NCBI RefSeq assembly: GCF_900106945.1 | Contig: NZ_FNNE01000001.1 | Location: 434,001 to 498,000 of the forward strand | Length of the DNA: 64,000 bases | Reading direction: 5' to 3' | From: Marinobacter mobilis | GTDB taxonomy: Bacteria > Pseudomonadota > Gammaproteobacteria > Pseudomonadales > Oleiphilaceae | Shown here: in pieces, positions 7,871-16,259 of the stretch | Layout of the letters: every line of letters starts with the position of its first letter | How positions within the stretch are numbered: the first letter of the stretch is position 1 | Translations under genes and position numbers: made by a program | Notes under the pieces: generated by a model | What the model saw: the letters and a program-made list of their open reading frames with translations, nothing else | What the model was told of the DNA's origin: nothing | Databases searched by the model: none

Positions 7871-8530
7871 ATGTCTGATCTGAACACCGATCAAGTAGCT
7901 GTCAGGGAACAAACCTTCGCTGAGGAAATGGTGAACGCACTGACTCACGGGGTTGGGGCGTTGATGGCTGTGGCTGCGGCGACGCTGCTGATTACCCTCG
8001 CAAGTCTGGATGGCGATCCCTGGAAGATTGTCAGTGTGTCCATCTACGGAGGCTGTCTGTTTCTGCTGTACGCGGCGTCAGCGCTTTACCACGGCATTCA
8101 GCATGTTAAGGCCAAGACACTCCTCAACATATTTGATCACTGCTCGATCTATCTGCTTATTGCGGGCACCTATACGCCGTTTCTGCTGGTAACGATACGC
8201 GGCCCCTGGGGTTGGGGACTGTTCGGGGTGGTTTGGACCTTCGCGGCAGTTGGTATCGTGCTCAAGATCGTCAAGTCTCGAAAGTACGAAACAGCACACC
8301 TGCTCAACTACCTGGTCATGGGCTGGCTGATGGTGCTGGCGTATGACGAGCTACTGGCTCAGAGCTCAGAGTTTGTCGTGAACATGATTGTCGCCGGAGG
8401 GATTTCCTATTCGGTCGGGGTAATCTTCTTCATCATGGACCGGGTGCCGTTCATGCACGCGATCTGGCACCTGTTTGTGCTTGGTGGGAGCACCTGCCAC
8501 TACATCGCCGTATTTGCCGACCTACTGTGA
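7871..8530 (+). CDS. Hemolysin III family (PAQR-like) membrane protein
   Basis: 219 residues with seven hydrophobic helices. The family signature is present: EEMVNALTHGVGAL near the N-terminus, SALYHGIQH after helix 2, NIFDHCSIYLLIAGTYTPF in the centre, and HAIWHLFVLGGS near the C-terminus. The conserved His and Asp residues belong to the zinc-binding PAQR/YqfA/hemolysin-III superfamily. Despite the name, a role in membrane lipid homeostasis is more probable than lysis. GGAGG lies 8 bases before the ATG. The gene is divergent from the rtcB leader and convergent with the DUF2894 operon, 3 bp from its end. Confidence 0.88.
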   Translation: MSDLNTDQVAVREQTFAEEMVNALTHGVGALMAVAAATLLITLASLDGDPWKIVSVSIYGGCLFLLYAASALYHGIQHVKAKTLLNIFDHCSIYLLIAGTYTPFLLVTIRGPWGWGLFGVVWTFAAVGIVLKIVKSRKYETAHLLNYLVMGWLMVLAYDELLAQSSEFVVNMIVAGGISYSVGVIFFIMDRVPFMHAIWHLFVLGGSTCHYIAVFADLL

Positions 8531-8533
8531 CCT

Positions 8534-9154
8534 TCAGGCTTTCTTGCCCATGCGCTCCAGCCAAAGCAGGGTGTCGACGTAGCCTGCAAAGTGATGGGCA
8601 TACGCCGGTGACAATGCGCGCATTTGCCTGATCGCTCGGGTCACCAGACGGTGCGGGTTCATGGGGCCGGCATCCTCCGGGGTTCGGGCAATCGCCTCGT
8701 CAATCAACTGATCCATTGCTTGTCGGGCCTGCTGTGCCCGGAGCTCGCTGAGGGCTTTCAGCTCCCGGCGGGGCGGAGCGATGGCCGGGGCGGATGCGGG
8801 TGTTGCGGCGACCGGTACCTGCCAGGGGCCATGCGCGGGCAAACCCTCGGCGCCAGGATCGGCGGCTCCATCCACTTCCTGGAGTGCCTGCAGGAGCGCC
8901 CCCAGGGGCGAGGTGCGTGCAGGCGCGGCGGTTGGCTCTGGGGCGCAGCGTCGGGCCTCGGCAAACCGGGCTTCGAATTCGTCCAGGGCGCGGTTTAAAC
9001 GGTCAGCGGTATTCCCACCGGTGCGGGACCTGGCCTGCAGGCGGCGTGTCAGCGACGCCAGGTAACAGAACTGAACCGGGTCGTAACGCTCCGCCCCGTC
9101 GGCTTTGAGTCGTTCCAGCCGCCTGGCGTGGTCATAGCCAATGGCGTCAGTCAC
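8534..9154 (-). CDS. DUF2894 protein, last gene of the motor quartet
   Basis: About 206 residues, soluble. An N-terminal helical part (residues 1-70) is followed by an Ala/Pro-rich linker (about 75-130) and a helical C-terminal domain that ends with LVTRAIRQMRALSPAYAHHFAGYVDTLLWLERM, the most conserved part of DUF2894. I prefer GTG 9154, which overlaps the upstream OmpA gene by 8 bp with AGGAG 11 bases before it; an ATG at 9175 is possible. Function unknown. Strict coupling to the OmpA/DUF802 pair suggests it docks on the motor or carries its output. Confidence 0.75.
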   Translation of the reverse strand: MTDAIGYDHARRLERLKADGAERYDPVQFCYLASLTRRLQARSRTGGNTADRLNRALDEFEARFAEARRCAPEPTAAPARTSPLGALLQALQEVDGAADPGAEGLPAHGPWQVPVAATPASAPAIAPPRRELKALSELRAQQARQAMDQLIDEAIARTPEDAGPMNPHRLVTRAIRQMRALSPAYAHHFAGYVDTLLWLERMGKKA

Positions 9155-9788
9155 TGTCGCTGCTCTCCTGGGCAAGGCGAGGTACCGTGCTGATCTCTAC
9201 CCGACGGTTCTGGGCCCGGGACGCTTCGTCCTCATTGGGGACTGCCGGGTGGTTGGGGCCAAAGGCGGCGGCAAATACCCGCTCTTGCGGCATGCCCTGT
9301 TCCACCAGAGTGCGGGTGACCGTCAAGGCCCGTTGAGCCGATAGCCCCCAGTTATCATCGTAGCGCGCGTTACCGCGTCGAATGGGCAGGTCATCGGTGA
9401 ACCCGCTGACCATGAGCAGCTCGTCGTGCTGGCTCAGGTAAACCTGCAGTGGCGCAACCAGCGATTGCAGGAGCTCGCTGCCCTCGGGCTGCAGCTGATC
9501 GGAATTGAGCCCGAACAGGACGTTGCCACTGATTCCGATGCGGCCATCGCGAAAGGTGATGCGGCCGCTGGCCAGCGGGTCAGCCAACGCCTGCTCAAGG
9601 GCCATCCGGCGTTGCTCTTCGGCCAGGCGGGCCTGCTTTTCCTGTTCCAGAGACTGGCTCAGTTCGAGCTGGACACCAATAACCCAGACCAGCACCAGCA
9701 CCAGAATGCCGACCAGTGCCGCCATGAGGTCTGAAAAGATCGCCCAGACTGGTGTTGCCTGGCCGTCGACATCGTGAATCTCTTCCAT
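9147..9788 (-). CDS. OmpA/MotB-like inner-membrane stator protein (ZorB-like)
   Basis: 213 residues. One membrane helix (about 14-38) contains Asp20 in FSDLMAALVGI, the position of the proton-carrying Asp of MotB, ExbD, TolR and ZorB. A short charged coiled segment (42-70) leads to a periplasmic OmpA-like peptidoglycan-binding domain (about 80-205) with LMVSGFTDDLPI, LSAQRALTV and NRRVEIS. It lies 11 bp after the DUF802 gene, which has four MotA-like helices. Together they should form an ion-driven complex anchored to the cell wall. The family as a whole has no described job. Confidence 0.82.
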   Translation of the reverse strand: MEEIHDVDGQATPVWAIFSDLMAALVGILVLVLVWVIGVQLELSQSLEQEKQARLAEEQRRMALEQALADPLASGRITFRDGRIGISGNVLFGLNSDQLQPEGSELLQSLVAPLQVYLSQHDELLMVSGFTDDLPIRRGNARYDDNWGLSAQRALTVTRTLVEQGMPQERVFAAAFGPNHPAVPNEDEASRAQNRRVEISTVPRLAQESSDSD

Positions 9789-9799
9789 CAGCGCCGTCC

Positions 9800-12004
9800 T
9801 CAGCCTGCGATGGCGGCAGACTGGCCGGCGGGCTTGCCGCGAACAGCTGCGAGCGCATCAATGACGTCTTTCTGCGACGCCATGCTCAGCTCGATGATCT
9901 CCCTGGCCTGTTCTACGTAGTAGGCCAGCTGTTCATCACTGCGGGTTGCGGATGCCGCCAGCGACTGCTCAACCTGGCTCAGGCCGCCCACCAGTTTGTC
10001 GTTGGATTCGCTGAACAGCTTCACCGCAAGATTGAAGGCCTCGCTCAGACTGGCCACTTCCTGGGCGCTGCCGGTGACGTCGTCGGCCACTTCGGCCAGC
10101 CGGTCGTGCTGTTGGCCGACCTGCGCCGAGAAGGCTTCACTGACGCCATTGAGGGTTTCACTGGCCGAGTGGATCAGCGTTTCGATGGCGTCCCGTTGGG
10201 CGGTCGCGGCGTCACGCTGGCTGCTCAGAAGGGTATCGAGCTCGCTCATGATGCGGTGGCGTTCGTCCAGCAGTTCGTTGTCCCGTTCGGCGTTGCGGGT
10301 CATCTCCTGGCGCAGCTGGGTAATGACTTCAGCGGCAGCTTTCGGGGTTTCCGAGGCGGTTTCGATCAGCCGCGTCATTGGGGCTTCGAGGGCGTTCCCA
10401 AGCTGGCTGATATGGCGGGTGACGGCGTCTTCCAGCTCGGCGAGCCTTCGAATAGCTGCCTCGCCCCGTGCCCCCTCTTCCTGGTTAAGCAGACTCAGTT
10501 GCTGGCGAACGGCGACCATCAGTTCCTCCAGACCGATCTGCTGGCCGCTCAAAAGCGCCTGGGTGGTTGTCTGGAACGACTCGCTGTGAGACGTGAGCGA
10601 GGTGCTGATTTCAGTCAGTTGGTCGCCGGTGCGCTCCGTCATCTGCTGATGACTCTGGCTGACTTGCGCCAGCAGTTTCCGGGCTTCGTCACGCAGTTCA
10701 GCCTGGTGGCTCCTGAGCGACTCGCCGACCGTTTTCGCCAGCTCAGCGCTGTATTGTTGATGCTCCGCGAGACCGCTGTGCCAGCTGCTGGCGGCACGCT
10801 CTGTGGCGGCATTGAACTGCTGGCTGACGTCGGCCAGCTGCTGGCCGGTTTGCTCGGTCAGCTGGTGATGGGTTTGAGCCACCTGCTCCAGCAGGCGCTG
10901 TGTGCTGTCGCTGAAGCGGTTGTTGTGGGCCTCGAGCGTCTGCCGGATATCGTCGGCAAAAGCCTGGTTGGCCTGATGGTGCTCGGCCAGGCCCTGTTGC
11001 CAGTGGGTTGCTGCCCCTTCAGTGGTTTGCTTGAACTGCTGGGCGAGGGTGCTCAGCTGCTGTTCAGTGATACTGGTGATCTGCTGGTGCGTCTGGCCAG
11101 CCTGTTCACCAAGCATCAACATCGCCTGTTCCATGATCGGCTTTATGCCTTCCGCGGCCAGGCGACTGCTGTCACGCAGATTGTCCTGAAGCGATCGGGC
11201 TACCGAGTCTGCCAGTTGTTGGTACTGGGCCGAAACCGCTGAATGAAACTCGCCCTGATTGCGGGTGAGGGTGCTGCTCAGTTGGTCGCTCATCTGTTCA
11301 AGGCGGTCGGTCATGCTCTGCATGGCGGTGACCAGTTCTGGCAGGGTTTGCGATTGTGTCTGCAATGCCGTGAACGCCTGTTCCCGCTGGTGGTTAAGGG
11401 AAAGGTGATGAAGTTCCTGGCGCGCCTTGCTTTCGAGCTGCCGGGAAACCAGTGTTCGGTCGCGGCGGCTGAGGGTAGCGGCAAGCCCCAGCATGGCAGA
11501 GGCGGCCACGCCAGCGATGGAGGTACCAAACGCAAGGCTGAGGCCCTGAATCGGTGCTGCCAGTGCGCTTCGAATGGCGCTGAGCTCAGTGCTGCCATTA
11601 AGCGCGGTGGCTGCGCCATCAAGGGTCACAATCATGCCGACAAAGGTGCCCAGCAGGCCCAGCATGACCAGAAGGCCTGTCAGATAGGGCGTCAGCATGG
11701 GGCCCGGCAGGGCCACCGGGGCGCCTTCGACGCGACGGCGTACCGCGTTTTGCAGTGTCGGGGGGAGCCCGGCAATCCAGTCGGTAAGCCCGTCCCTGGT
11801 GGTGGGCAATTGGGTCAGACTGGTTGCCAGTTGGCCTGTGGTGTGGCGGAAATGCACCAGCTCCAGAAAACCGAAGCCGTAAACGCCGCCAATCAGCAGG
11901 GTGACGGCCAGAGCGATCAGGTCTGATTCACGAAAACCCAGCCCGATCCAGCCAACGACGCTGGCGCCGAGCAGAAAGGTCAGGATAAATAGAATGCGTG
12001 TCAT
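9800..12004 (-). CDS. DUF802 MotA/TolQ-like membrane protein with long coiled-coil tail (ZorA-like)
   Basis: 734 residues. Four membrane helices: about 4-23, 27-50, 105-128 and 153-178. Helices 3 and 4 carry LLGTFVGMIVTLDG and IQGLSLAFGTSIAGVAASA, the pore-lining pattern of MotA, TolQ, ExbB and ZorA. Some 540 residues of charged, alanine- and glutamine-rich coiled coil follow. Its middle holds at least three degenerate repeats of about 74 residues, each opening with Q-x-H-x-Q-x-T-x-x-T-x-x-Q-L. The tail should project into the cytoplasm like the ZorA tail. Start overlaps the DUF3348 stop (ATGA). Known family (DUF802), function unknown. Confidence 0.83.
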   Translation of the reverse strand: MTRILFILTFLLGASVVGWIGLGFRESDLIALAVTLLIGGVYGFGFLELVHFRHTTGQLATSLTQLPTTRDGLTDWIAGLPPTLQNAVRRRVEGAPVALPGPMLTPYLTGLLVMLGLLGTFVGMIVTLDGAATALNGSTELSAIRSALAAPIQGLSLAFGTSIAGVAASAMLGLAATLSRRDRTLVSRQLESKARQELHHLSLNHQREQAFTALQTQSQTLPELVTAMQSMTDRLEQMSDQLSSTLTRNQGEFHSAVSAQYQQLADSVARSLQDNLRDSSRLAAEGIKPIMEQAMLMLGEQAGQTHQQITSITEQQLSTLAQQFKQTTEGAATHWQQGLAEHHQANQAFADDIRQTLEAHNNRFSDSTQRLLEQVAQTHHQLTEQTGQQLADVSQQFNAATERAASSWHSGLAEHQQYSAELAKTVGESLRSHQAELRDEARKLLAQVSQSHQQMTERTGDQLTEISTSLTSHSESFQTTTQALLSGQQIGLEELMVAVRQQLSLLNQEEGARGEAAIRRLAELEDAVTRHISQLGNALEAPMTRLIETASETPKAAAEVITQLRQEMTRNAERDNELLDERHRIMSELDTLLSSQRDAATAQRDAIETLIHSASETLNGVSEAFSAQVGQQHDRLAEVADDVTGSAQEVASLSEAFNLAVKLFSESNDKLVGGLSQVEQSLAASATRSDEQLAYYVEQAREIIELSMASQKDVIDALAAVRGKPAGQSAAIAG

Positions 12005-12780
12005 GGGGCGTTGCTTACCTCGTGAGTGTAGGCGTCCAGCAAACCAACCGCGGGCTCCAGGCGAACATCCAGTTCAGCGAGTAACAACATCTGCATTTCC
12101 TGGCAGTACTGGTGGAGCCAGCCTCCGGGCCTGGTCCAGTCCTGGACAGGGGGGCGGGCCGGGTCATGGTCTTGCTGGTCGAAATTCATTTGCTGCCGAC
12201 TCTGCCAGAGGGTTTCGAAGCGCTTTTCGAGTACCGTGGGCAGGGTGGCGAAACACTGGCTGGTGTAACCTGCCAGGGTGTGGTCAAACACGGTATCCAG
12301 TTGCGCCAGGTGCGCCATTGCCGGGCCAGACGTGGCGACCGCAGCGCGAATACGGGTGCGGAGCTGGCGTGTGCCAGCGGCCAGTTCCCGTTGGCGGGCC
12401 AGGTAAAAGTTCTGGTAAGGCATAAACTCCGGCGAGACACGGGGGTCTTCGTCGAGGTCCGGTTGCGGCAGGCCCGGCATGGTGTCCGATGGCGAGGCGG
12501 AAAAGCTCTGGCGCACCCGGTCGGTCATCTTGCCGCGGGTGGCGACCAGATCGGCCCTGAGCTTGTCAGCCATTCCCGAAGAGGGCTCAAAGGGTCCCTT
12601 GGGGCGGAAGCCGATGGCGGAATCCAGGTCCATCGTGTCCCCCAGACCAAACAGGCGCCCAAGTCGTTCGGCAAAACAGGCATGGCTGTCGGTCGCGGCA
12701 GTCTGGCTGATCGCCGCCACGAGTTGCACCAGACGGGCACTGTGCGGAGCAGCCTGGGGGATTGTCCGGGCAATTGTCAT
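12001..12780 (-). CDS. DUF3348 protein, first gene of the motor quartet
   Basis: 259-residue soluble, mostly helical protein of the DUF3348 family (LVQLVAAISQTAATDSHACFAERL near the N-terminus; a long helical C-terminal half with FDHTLAGYTSQCFATLPTVLEKRFE). No catalytic motif visible. It opens the operon DUF3348-DUF802-OmpA-DUF2894; its stop overlaps the DUF802 start by 4 bp, so translation is coupled. AGGG lies 8 bases before the ATG. It may bind the cytoplasmic tail of the DUF802 protein, an inference from synteny only. Confidence 0.8.
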   Translation of the reverse strand: MTIARTIPQAAPHSARLVQLVAAISQTAATDSHACFAERLGRLFGLGDTMDLDSAIGFRPKGPFEPSSGMADKLRADLVATRGKMTDRVRQSFSASPSDTMPGLPQPDLDEDPRVSPEFMPYQNFYLARQRELAAGTRQLRTRIRAAVATSGPAMAHLAQLDTVFDHTLAGYTSQCFATLPTVLEKRFETLWQSRQQMNFDQQDHDPARPPVQDWTRPGGWLHQYCQEMQMLLLAELDVRLEPAVGLLDAYTHEVSNAP

Positions 12781-13152
12781 CTGGCGGACCCTGAATAACG
12801 CGCCGGCCCCGAAGAGATTCCCGGGCCGGGGGCAAAAATGAAAGGCGCCTATTCTAATCGCTAATGGACAGGGATGACATTCACTTCAGGGCCGTATTCG
12901 CCACGTCATCGTTAAACGATTGAAACTATTCCTCCACCCTGGGTGTTTGGTGCCGGTTCTGCCGCGAGAAGGAAGGGCGCAGACAGCACCAGACAGCAGC
13001 GGGAGCAAGTCGCTGCGATACAGAGATGGTAGGCTCCCAAGCTGGTGAAACCTTTGGCGTATGAGATAAGGTTAGCCGAACAGAGTTGTACGCAGGACAC
13101 ATGGGAACACCATGTTCAGTCCAGGAGATCCAGGTTCTTAGGGAGAAGTAAC
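12781..13152. other. Gene-free divergent promoter region
   Basis: Separates the DUF3348 operon from the lipoprotein gene. On the minus strand TAGAAT at 12856-12851 is a good -10 match without a clear -35, and a GC-rich hairpin (arms 12803-12809 and 12823-12829) would lie in the operon leader. The plus half shows an AACCTT/AAGGTT hairpin near 13048-13072. No protein or RNA family recognised. Confidence 0.4.
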
Positions 13153-13506
13153 ATGAAGCCCGTGTTGGTGCTGTTCATGGCGGTTATGCTGGTTGGTTGT
13201 GCATCGATGGTGAGGGATGGCGCCATAATTCGGGCTCAGGACAATTTTGCCGATGGTGATTATGCCGATGCGATCGCCATCGCGGACCGGGCCCTGAACG
13301 CCTACGATTATAACGACGACCAGCGGGCGCAATTGCTGTTCCTGAAAGCCGTCAGTTACCAGCGCATGGAGGACTACCAGGGAGCTCTGGCCCTGTACCG
13401 GTACATCGCATACAAGTACCCGGAAACGGAATATGGCTTTCGGGCGGCGACCATTCTGCAATCTGTGGATAGCCAGAAGACCAAGTCATCGGGGCAGTCC
13501 ACGTAA
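13153..13506 (+). CDS. Small TPR-type lipoprotein
   Basis: 117 residues. The signal peptide ends in a lipobox (MAVMLVGC, Cys17), and the mature part has two TPR-like helix pairs (AQDNFADGDYADAIAIADRALNAY and RAQLLFLKAVSYQRMEDYQGALALYRYI). An outer-membrane lipoprotein that scaffolds other proteins is likely. ATG 13153 is chosen because GGGAG lies 9 bases upstream and the signal peptide begins there; the longer frame from 13045 would bury the signal. It is followed by the CPBP protease gene after 63 bp. Confidence 0.75.
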   Translation: MKPVLVLFMAVMLVGCASMVRDGAIIRAQDNFADGDYADAIAIADRALNAYDYNDDQRAQLLFLKAVSYQRMEDYQGALALYRYIAYKYPETEYGFRAATILQSVDSQKTKSSGQST

Positions 13507-13569
13507 TTGTAACCGGTCGGCTTTTGCCCGGCAGGATATGAGGCTAATGTCAAAAACCGAAGGACTCCC

Positions 13570-14403
13570 ATGCTGGCGATTGGAATAGCCTATTCCCTGT
13601 GTCTAATCCTTGCGGGCTTGAGCCGTGATCGTCGCCTTCGCTATGGCGGTGCCCTGGCGATACTGGTGGCCGCTGTCGCCATGGGATACAGCTCCTGGCT
13701 GTTTGGGGTGTATGCACTGGGATATCTGTTGCTGTCGGCCTGGATGGTGGAGTGGCAAGCCCGAAACTGGTTGCGGGTCGTTCGTTACGGTCTTTGGGTG
13801 GTGGCTACCATTCCCCTGTTGATCCATCAGGCGCCTGGCTACGAAGGGGTGCTGGTGGCCGAGCACGTCGTGCTGAAGCCCGGCAGCATCGCGACAGATC
13901 TGTATTTCAATCACGACAAGGTTTGGGTGGCCTGGTCACTGCTCGGGTGGTTACCGCTCTTCCGACAAAGCCTGACACCCCGACGGGGTTTCTTACCCTG
14001 GCTGACGCCGTTTCTGCTCTTTCTTGGCATGGCACTGATCATGGCGCTGGCGCAGGTTCAGGGACTGGTGCAATGGCAGCCCGGCGTCGCGGCCTGGCTA
14101 GGTGTTTTTGCCCTCTCCAACCTGCTCAACACCTGCATTGCTGAAGAGCTGCTGTTCCGAGGGGTGGTCCAGCGCCAACTGGTCATTCGCTTTGGCTGGA
14201 TTGTCGCTCTGCTGGTGACTTCGTTGCTGTTCGGTATTGCCCACCTGCCCGGAGGCTGGGGGTATGTCCTTGTTGCCGGATTTGCGGGCCTGGTCTACGG
14301 CCTTGCGTACCTCTGGACCGGTCGACTGCTCTGGGCGGTACTGGTCCACTGGTTGCTCAACCTTTCCCACATTTTGCTGTTTACGTACCCAATGTCTGCC
14401 TAG
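13570..14403 (+). CDS. CPBP-family intramembrane metalloprotease
   Basis: 277-residue membrane protein with about eight helices. The C-terminal half holds the CPBP (CAAX prenyl protease-like, Abi) motifs: EELLFRGVVQRQL near residues 193-205, the helix LLFGIAHLPGG near 222, and HWLLNLSHIL near 261. The paired Glu and the His residues form the metal site. Family members cleave peptides in the membrane or protect against bacteriocins; substrate here unknown. Preceded by the TPR lipoprotein gene. Confidence 0.85.
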   Translation: MLAIGIAYSLCLILAGLSRDRRLRYGGALAILVAAVAMGYSSWLFGVYALGYLLLSAWMVEWQARNWLRVVRYGLWVVATIPLLIHQAPGYEGVLVAEHVVLKPGSIATDLYFNHDKVWVAWSLLGWLPLFRQSLTPRRGFLPWLTPFLLFLGMALIMALAQVQGLVQWQPGVAAWLGVFALSNLLNTCIAEELLFRGVVQRQLVIRFGWIVALLVTSLLFGIAHLPGGWGYVLVAGFAGLVYGLAYLWTGRLLWAVLVHWLLNLSHILLFTYPMSA

Positions 14404-14579
14404 GGAGGCTCTGAGGATCGCTAGCGCGATTGTGCCCATGGTTGTTTCATGGTCGGATTTCAATCAGGGGTTCAGGTAGTTCATTAGGGGGCGCCAGACA
14501 TAGCGACGTGGCTGGGCTGAACGGCACCGACCGCCCATTGGCTACACTGGAGGTAGCCGGTCGATAAAAGGGGTTGCCC

Positions 14580-14903
14580 ATGAAGTACATCTTCGAAGTG
14601 CGGATCAGGGATGGCTATAGCGTTGAGCAGTACGCCGATGTCTGGGTTCGGGCATCTGAGCTGATCCAGCAGGCGCCCGGTGCCCGCGGCACCGAATTGC
14701 ACCGCAAGATTGGCGATCCCAATGCGTTGATTGCCATTGCCCACTGGGACAGTAAAGCCGCCCGGGATGCAATGGAAGCCCGCCACGACGCCCGGGTGGT
14801 GGACATCATTCGCTCGGCAGCTCCGTCGGTGGAGATTCGCCTGGTTGGTGAGTATGAAGAGCCGGACTGGGTGGTGTTGCCTCCCGGCGTACCAGCAGGG
14901 TGA
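14580..14903 (+). CDS. Small dimeric alpha/beta-barrel-like protein (ABM-like)
   Basis: 107 residues with the beta-alpha-beta pattern of antibiotic-biosynthesis-monooxygenase/EthD-type proteins: an N-terminal strand (MKYIFEVRIRDG), a helix (EQYADVWVRASELIQQ), a strand pair around GTELHRKIGDPNALIAIAHWDS and a second helix. ATG 14580 has AAGGGG 7 bases upstream. The activity cannot be predicted; such proteins may be small oxygenases or stress proteins. It stands alone. Confidence 0.6.
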   Translation: MKYIFEVRIRDGYSVEQYADVWVRASELIQQAPGARGTELHRKIGDPNALIAIAHWDSKAARDAMEARHDARVVDIIRSAAPSVEIRLVGEYEEPDWVVLPPGVPAG

Positions 14904-15133
14904 GGGTCATGGCCGATCATCTGGTTGCCCTGCACAAGGAGCGCTGGTCCGGAGGCCGGATCCGTGGCGGGAGAGGAATGACGCAATTTTCGGCAACTAC
15001 GTACAAAACTTTTCAAATTTCAACGTTTAATCCGGATTTAGACGCTATGATGTAAGCCGTTGGATTTCCATCAAGGAAGCGGTGCGTAGGCACCCGGTTA
15101 ATGTTCAAACTAAGGATGTATAGGGATAGTTAT

Positions 15134-16174
15134 ATGAGCAAAATTTCTTCATTGCTGATCAAGGGCGCCGTTAGCGGTACCGCAGTTGCCATGCTGGCAG
15201 GATGTCAGATGCTGGATTCAGCAAGTGGTGGTCACGCCTCCATTGTGAGTGCCAGTGAAGGCCAACTGGTTGTTGGTGAACGTACCCGTGGTGAGCTGAC
15301 CACCAAAAGTCCCCTCAACGTGAAGGATGGCAGTCGCTACCAGACCTACAGCCTGTCCCTGCAGGAAGGCGATCTGATCGAGATCGAGGTGGATGGCAGT
15401 GTTGAGGGAGTGGTATCCCTCTACGACGACCAGGACGAATTGCTGGTCAGTGCCTCCCCCCTGCGTTTCCGCGCTGATGAGGCCGGCGATTATGCGGTCG
15501 TCATCAGCGGTGCCAGCTCCGACAGCTACGGTCCTTTCAATATCCGCTCCAGCAGCATTGAGCTGAATGACACTGGTGAACTGGCCGTGCCAGGGACCAC
15601 CACCGGTTGGCTGCAGATGGAGCCGCGCACCTACACCCTGTCGGTGGAGACCGCGGGCGCTTATCAGATCGATATGGTTTCCGACGACTTTGACACCATG
15701 CTGATGCTGGATGGCCCCAATGGCTACCATAACGAAAATGACGATGGTGGCATGGACTATAACGCCAGCCTCGGCGACATGCTGCAGCCAGGAGAGTACA
15801 CCCTGACAGCAACCTCTTACGAGGAAAGTGCCGGTCTGTACACCATTGAAATTTCCAGCCTTAACATCGAATTCACTGACACCGACACCCTGGATGTGAA
15901 CGCCGAAATAACCGGTTGGATGCGCTCAGGCCCTGACAGCTACTCGCTGACCATTGAGGAAGAAGGCGTCTACCAGATCGACATGCAGTCTTCCAGCCTG
16001 GACTCTGTGCTGGCGGTGGAAGGTCCGGATGGCTTCTACGCCGAGGACGACGACGGAGGTGAGAACTACAACTCACGCCTCACCGAAACCCTGAAGCCGG
16101 GTGTTTACCAGGTAACAGCCAGCAGCTATGAAGAAAACGGCGGTATCTATTCGCTGTCGGTACATCGTAACTGA
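15134..16174 (+). CDS. Surface lipoprotein with three PPC-like beta domains
   Basis: 346 residues. The signal peptide ends in the lipobox AMLAGC. The mature part holds three similar beta-sandwich units of about 95 residues resembling pre-peptidase C-terminal (PPC) domains. Units two and three end alike, with a DGPNGYHNENDDGG or EGPDGFYAEDDDGG calcium-type loop, then LQPGEYTLTATSYEE or LKPGVYQVTASSYEE. The sequence is very acidic. No protease domain is attached, which is unusual as PPC domains normally trail secreted proteases. A binding or adhesive role is possible. ATG 15134 begins the signal peptide. Confidence 0.72.
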   Translation: MSKISSLLIKGAVSGTAVAMLAGCQMLDSASGGHASIVSASEGQLVVGERTRGELTTKSPLNVKDGSRYQTYSLSLQEGDLIEIEVDGSVEGVVSLYDDQDELLVSASPLRFRADEAGDYAVVISGASSDSYGPFNIRSSSIELNDTGELAVPGTTTGWLQMEPRTYTLSVETAGAYQIDMVSDDFDTMLMLDGPNGYHNENDDGGMDYNASLGDMLQPGEYTLTATSYEESAGLYTIEISSLNIEFTDTDTLDVNAEITGWMRSGPDSYSLTIEEEGVYQIDMQSSSLDSVLAVEGPDGFYAEDDDGGENYNSRLTETLKPGVYQVTASSYEENGGIYSLSVHRN

Positions 16175-16216
16175 GGGCTGACCGGGCAGGTTTTGTGACC
16201 TGCCGGTGAGTACCAG

Positions 16217-16250
16217 AAGGCAGGGCTGCTTCGGCTGCTCTGCCTTTTTT
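16217..16250 (+). terminator. Intrinsic terminator after the PPC lipoprotein
   Basis: GGCAG/CTGCC stem around a TTCG loop, with one internal mismatch, then T6. It ends 9 bp before the stop of the convergent histidine-kinase gene. Confidence 0.75.
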
Positions 16251-16259
16251 AATGCCTGC

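Noticed and set aside
9752-11242. Long plus-strand open frame (496 codons) opposite the DUF802 gene
   Set aside because: Exact antisense of a well-supported coding region in GC-rich, repetitive sequence; no ribosome-binding site and no recognisable motif.
8534-12780. Calling the motor quartet a Zorya defence system
   Set aside because: ZorC, ZorD or ZorE-like proteins are missing and the partners are DUF3348 and DUF2894. Only the motor architecture is shared.
12912-13100. Cys-rich 62-codon minus-strand frame in the gap before the lipoprotein
   Set aside because: No ribosome-binding site and no homology recognised; probably chance.
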